In this document: positions 62,213-64,000 of the stretch, in pieces
Layout of the letters: every line of letters begins with the position of its first letter
Position numbering within the stretch: the stretch's first letter is position 1
Assembly (NCBI RefSeq): GCF_016859285.1
Contig: NC_053413.1
Span: 13,102,001 to 13,166,000, forward strand
Direction: 5' to 3'
DNA from: Xiphias gladius
Taxonomy: Eukaryota; Chordata; Actinopteri; Istiophoriformes; Xiphiidae
Length of the DNA stretch: 64,000 nucleotides
Notes under the pieces: generated by a model
Database searches by the model: none
The model's input: only the letters and a program-made list of their open reading frames with translations
What the model was told of the DNA's origin: nothing
Position numbers and translations under genes: made by a program

Positions 62213-64000
62213 GAAAATGGTGGTTGTGGACCATAAAGCAAAGAAGAAGGAAGATTTAACAGAACAGGTAGCAGCTGTAGCAGCCAATCCTCCCCCTTTG
62301 TCTCTCCACGCAGCCTGACATGAGAGTGTTAATGCTCATTTGCGGGTTTAGAGTGTGTGTGTGAATGAGTATTATATTTGCGTGCATATGTTTGTGCATA
62401 AATATGTTAGGAAAACTTTCTCTTTTTAACTGTAATAAAAGAGTTAGGGGACCAGTAAACCCAGTGTCCCCTTGCACACAGGTGTTTTCCCCTTGTTGCC
62501 AGATTAGATGTCTTCTCAGGACTGCGTAGGCGTGTACAAACGATGCTTGACTGGCATTTACTTCACTCTCCTGTTGCACCTGTTAGGGTGAGACAACTTA
62601 CCCCGTTATAATTAAGTTTAGTGACATTGAGCAGTTGCCAAGACAGCATCACCTTCAACCTGACTGGAGGTCTCATCAGCCAGAGAAAACACCTGTGTGG
62701 GTGTGCAGGGCAAATTAATATGCAATTTGTTTTCCTCACAGGAATTATAATCCTGATTTCTGAGGCTGTTTCCTAAGACATATGTGTGTATCTGCCTCTT
62801 ATAAGGCCAAAACACCTGCGGCGCACACATAGCTGATTTCACACTGACTTACAAGCCATAGAAAGTAGCAGCACTAACCATGCAACAGCCAACATAACCA
62901 TATAATAAATAAAACAATTAAAAGCCTCTCTCTGTCAACAATGCTGTTGTAGCAAGACGTAGTGTACCTGGCATCCGGCCAATGAGAGAGTCTGTGAACA
63001 GAGTCAGCCCCGAGGCAAACAACATTTACTGGAGGGTGGAGCGCTCCGAAAGGGAGTTGACTTCATTCTGACACCATTTACAAATGGTTCTGCTGCCAGT
63101 GCCAAAATATACAGTACAGTAGTCTGGACAGCCACTGTTCAAACACACCTCGCTGGTGTCATTAAAGATGCCTGGGATCGTTCATAACATGCCAAGAAGA
63201 GTAGGTGTATGGATGAAGCTGATATGAGCAGACTTGGGAGGGAAGCCCACAATGAATGACTGACTGACTACTGGACTGTTGCAGCTCGCAGGTATTTTCC
63301 CATTTCCGCTTGGTTTGACTGGACTCCCGCAGTGAGCAGAGCAGCAGTCACTGTAGGAGTTGATGTTGAAGTGACTGGAGTGGGACTGAGTCACCGCCAA
63401 TGAGGCTTTAATCCAAACTTAACAGCCAGAGAAATTCCCAGACGGTTGTGCTGCCTCAGCACTAACAGCACATTATGAAAAATGAACAAATAATGACTAC
63501 AACACAAAGCTTGCAATGTGAACACACACACACACACATGCCTTAATGGTGTCCACAAAACTTGAGCTTACAAGGTAACGCTTAAGCTAACGGACTTAAT
63601 TTACAGCAACCCACGGCCTCACACATGTAAATAAACTGCTGTGTGCAGATAAACAGGCAGCTAGTTTGGTTAGCCAGCAACTCCCCCTGATGTAGACAGA
63701 TGATATGCTGTTTTGCCAAGGGTCACACATCTCCAGTCTCTACAACAGAGGTAGTGAGAGCAAAGTGAGCATGACCTATAGTCAGAATGAACACAATTAT
63801 GAGGATAACATCCAATTTAAAAAATACAGGAACTTCCCTTCAAGGTTCTACTGTATATATGGGTGTGTGCATGATGCGTGTCAAAATATACATCAATCAT
63901 GAAAAGCTTTTGGTCTTTAATCTTGCAAATCTTTAAGTAAAACTACATAAACAACAAAAGCCTGAAGCAATGATCATCATCTGTTCATACAATAACACAA
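59241..64000. other. Gene-free stretch
   Basis: No exon recognised; in particular no methyltransferase-like exon on the minus strand that would complete eef1akmt4. It contains the (GA)n repeat at 62173-62209 and a short CA run near 63520-63538. Confidence 0.45.
62173..62209. repeat. (GA)n microsatellite
   Basis: About 18 AG units. Confidence 0.95.

Overview
The window is vertebrate nuclear DNA, almost certainly from a teleost fish. Small coding exons have GT-AG junctions, the gene order resembles human 3q27 and 1p36, and the spaces between genes hold typical fish repeats (Tc1/mariner, PIF/Harbinger, hAT and TTAA-type MITEs, long CA/GA microsatellites). Nothing bacterial, viral or CRISPR-like is present. 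All exon coordinates come from reading splice sites and phases by hand. Family assignments rest on remembered vertebrate proteins; no search was run.

Layout. (1) 0.3-14.7 kb, + strand: vwa5b2, 21 coding exons whose phases all join into one 1,413-residue reading frame, with a candidate 5' UTR exon. (2) 15.4-19.5 kb, - strand: alg3, the ER mannosyltransferase of N-glycan assembly, nine exons, 436 residues, tail-to-tail with vwa5b2. (3) 19.6-22.3 kb, + strand: a MUL1-type mitochondrial membrane RING E3 ligase, head-to-head with alg3 across a short shared promoter carrying two CACGTG boxes. (4) 22.3-33.5 kb: no host gene; many decayed transposons and microsatellites. (5) 33.5-36.9 kb, + strand: camk2n2, a 79-residue CaMKII inhibitor in two exons with a CpG-rich 5' end and a long AU-rich 3' UTR. 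(6) 36.9-45.7 kb: no recognisable gene. (7) 45.7-46.26 kb, - strand: the last exon of eef1akmt4, an eEF1A lysine methyltransferase; its catalytic exons were not found in the remaining 17.7 kb. (8) 46.3-64 kb: gene-poor, with one nearly complete Tc1-like element and other repeats.

The genes are not a pathway; they are linked by ancestry. In human, VWA5B2-ALG3-EEF1AKMT4-ECE2-CAMK2N2 lie together on 3q27, while VWA5B1, CAMK2N1 and MUL1 lie on 1p36. This window carries the 3q27 type of block plus a MUL1-type gene, with the camk2n2/eef1akmt4 part inverted and no visible ECE2 exon between them. I saw no undescribed molecular system. The points most worth checking are that synteny, the isolated eef1akmt4 exon, a GC-AG intron and an odd exon junction in alg3, an intact metal-binding site in vwa5b2, and a TG microsatellite that forms a splice acceptor.
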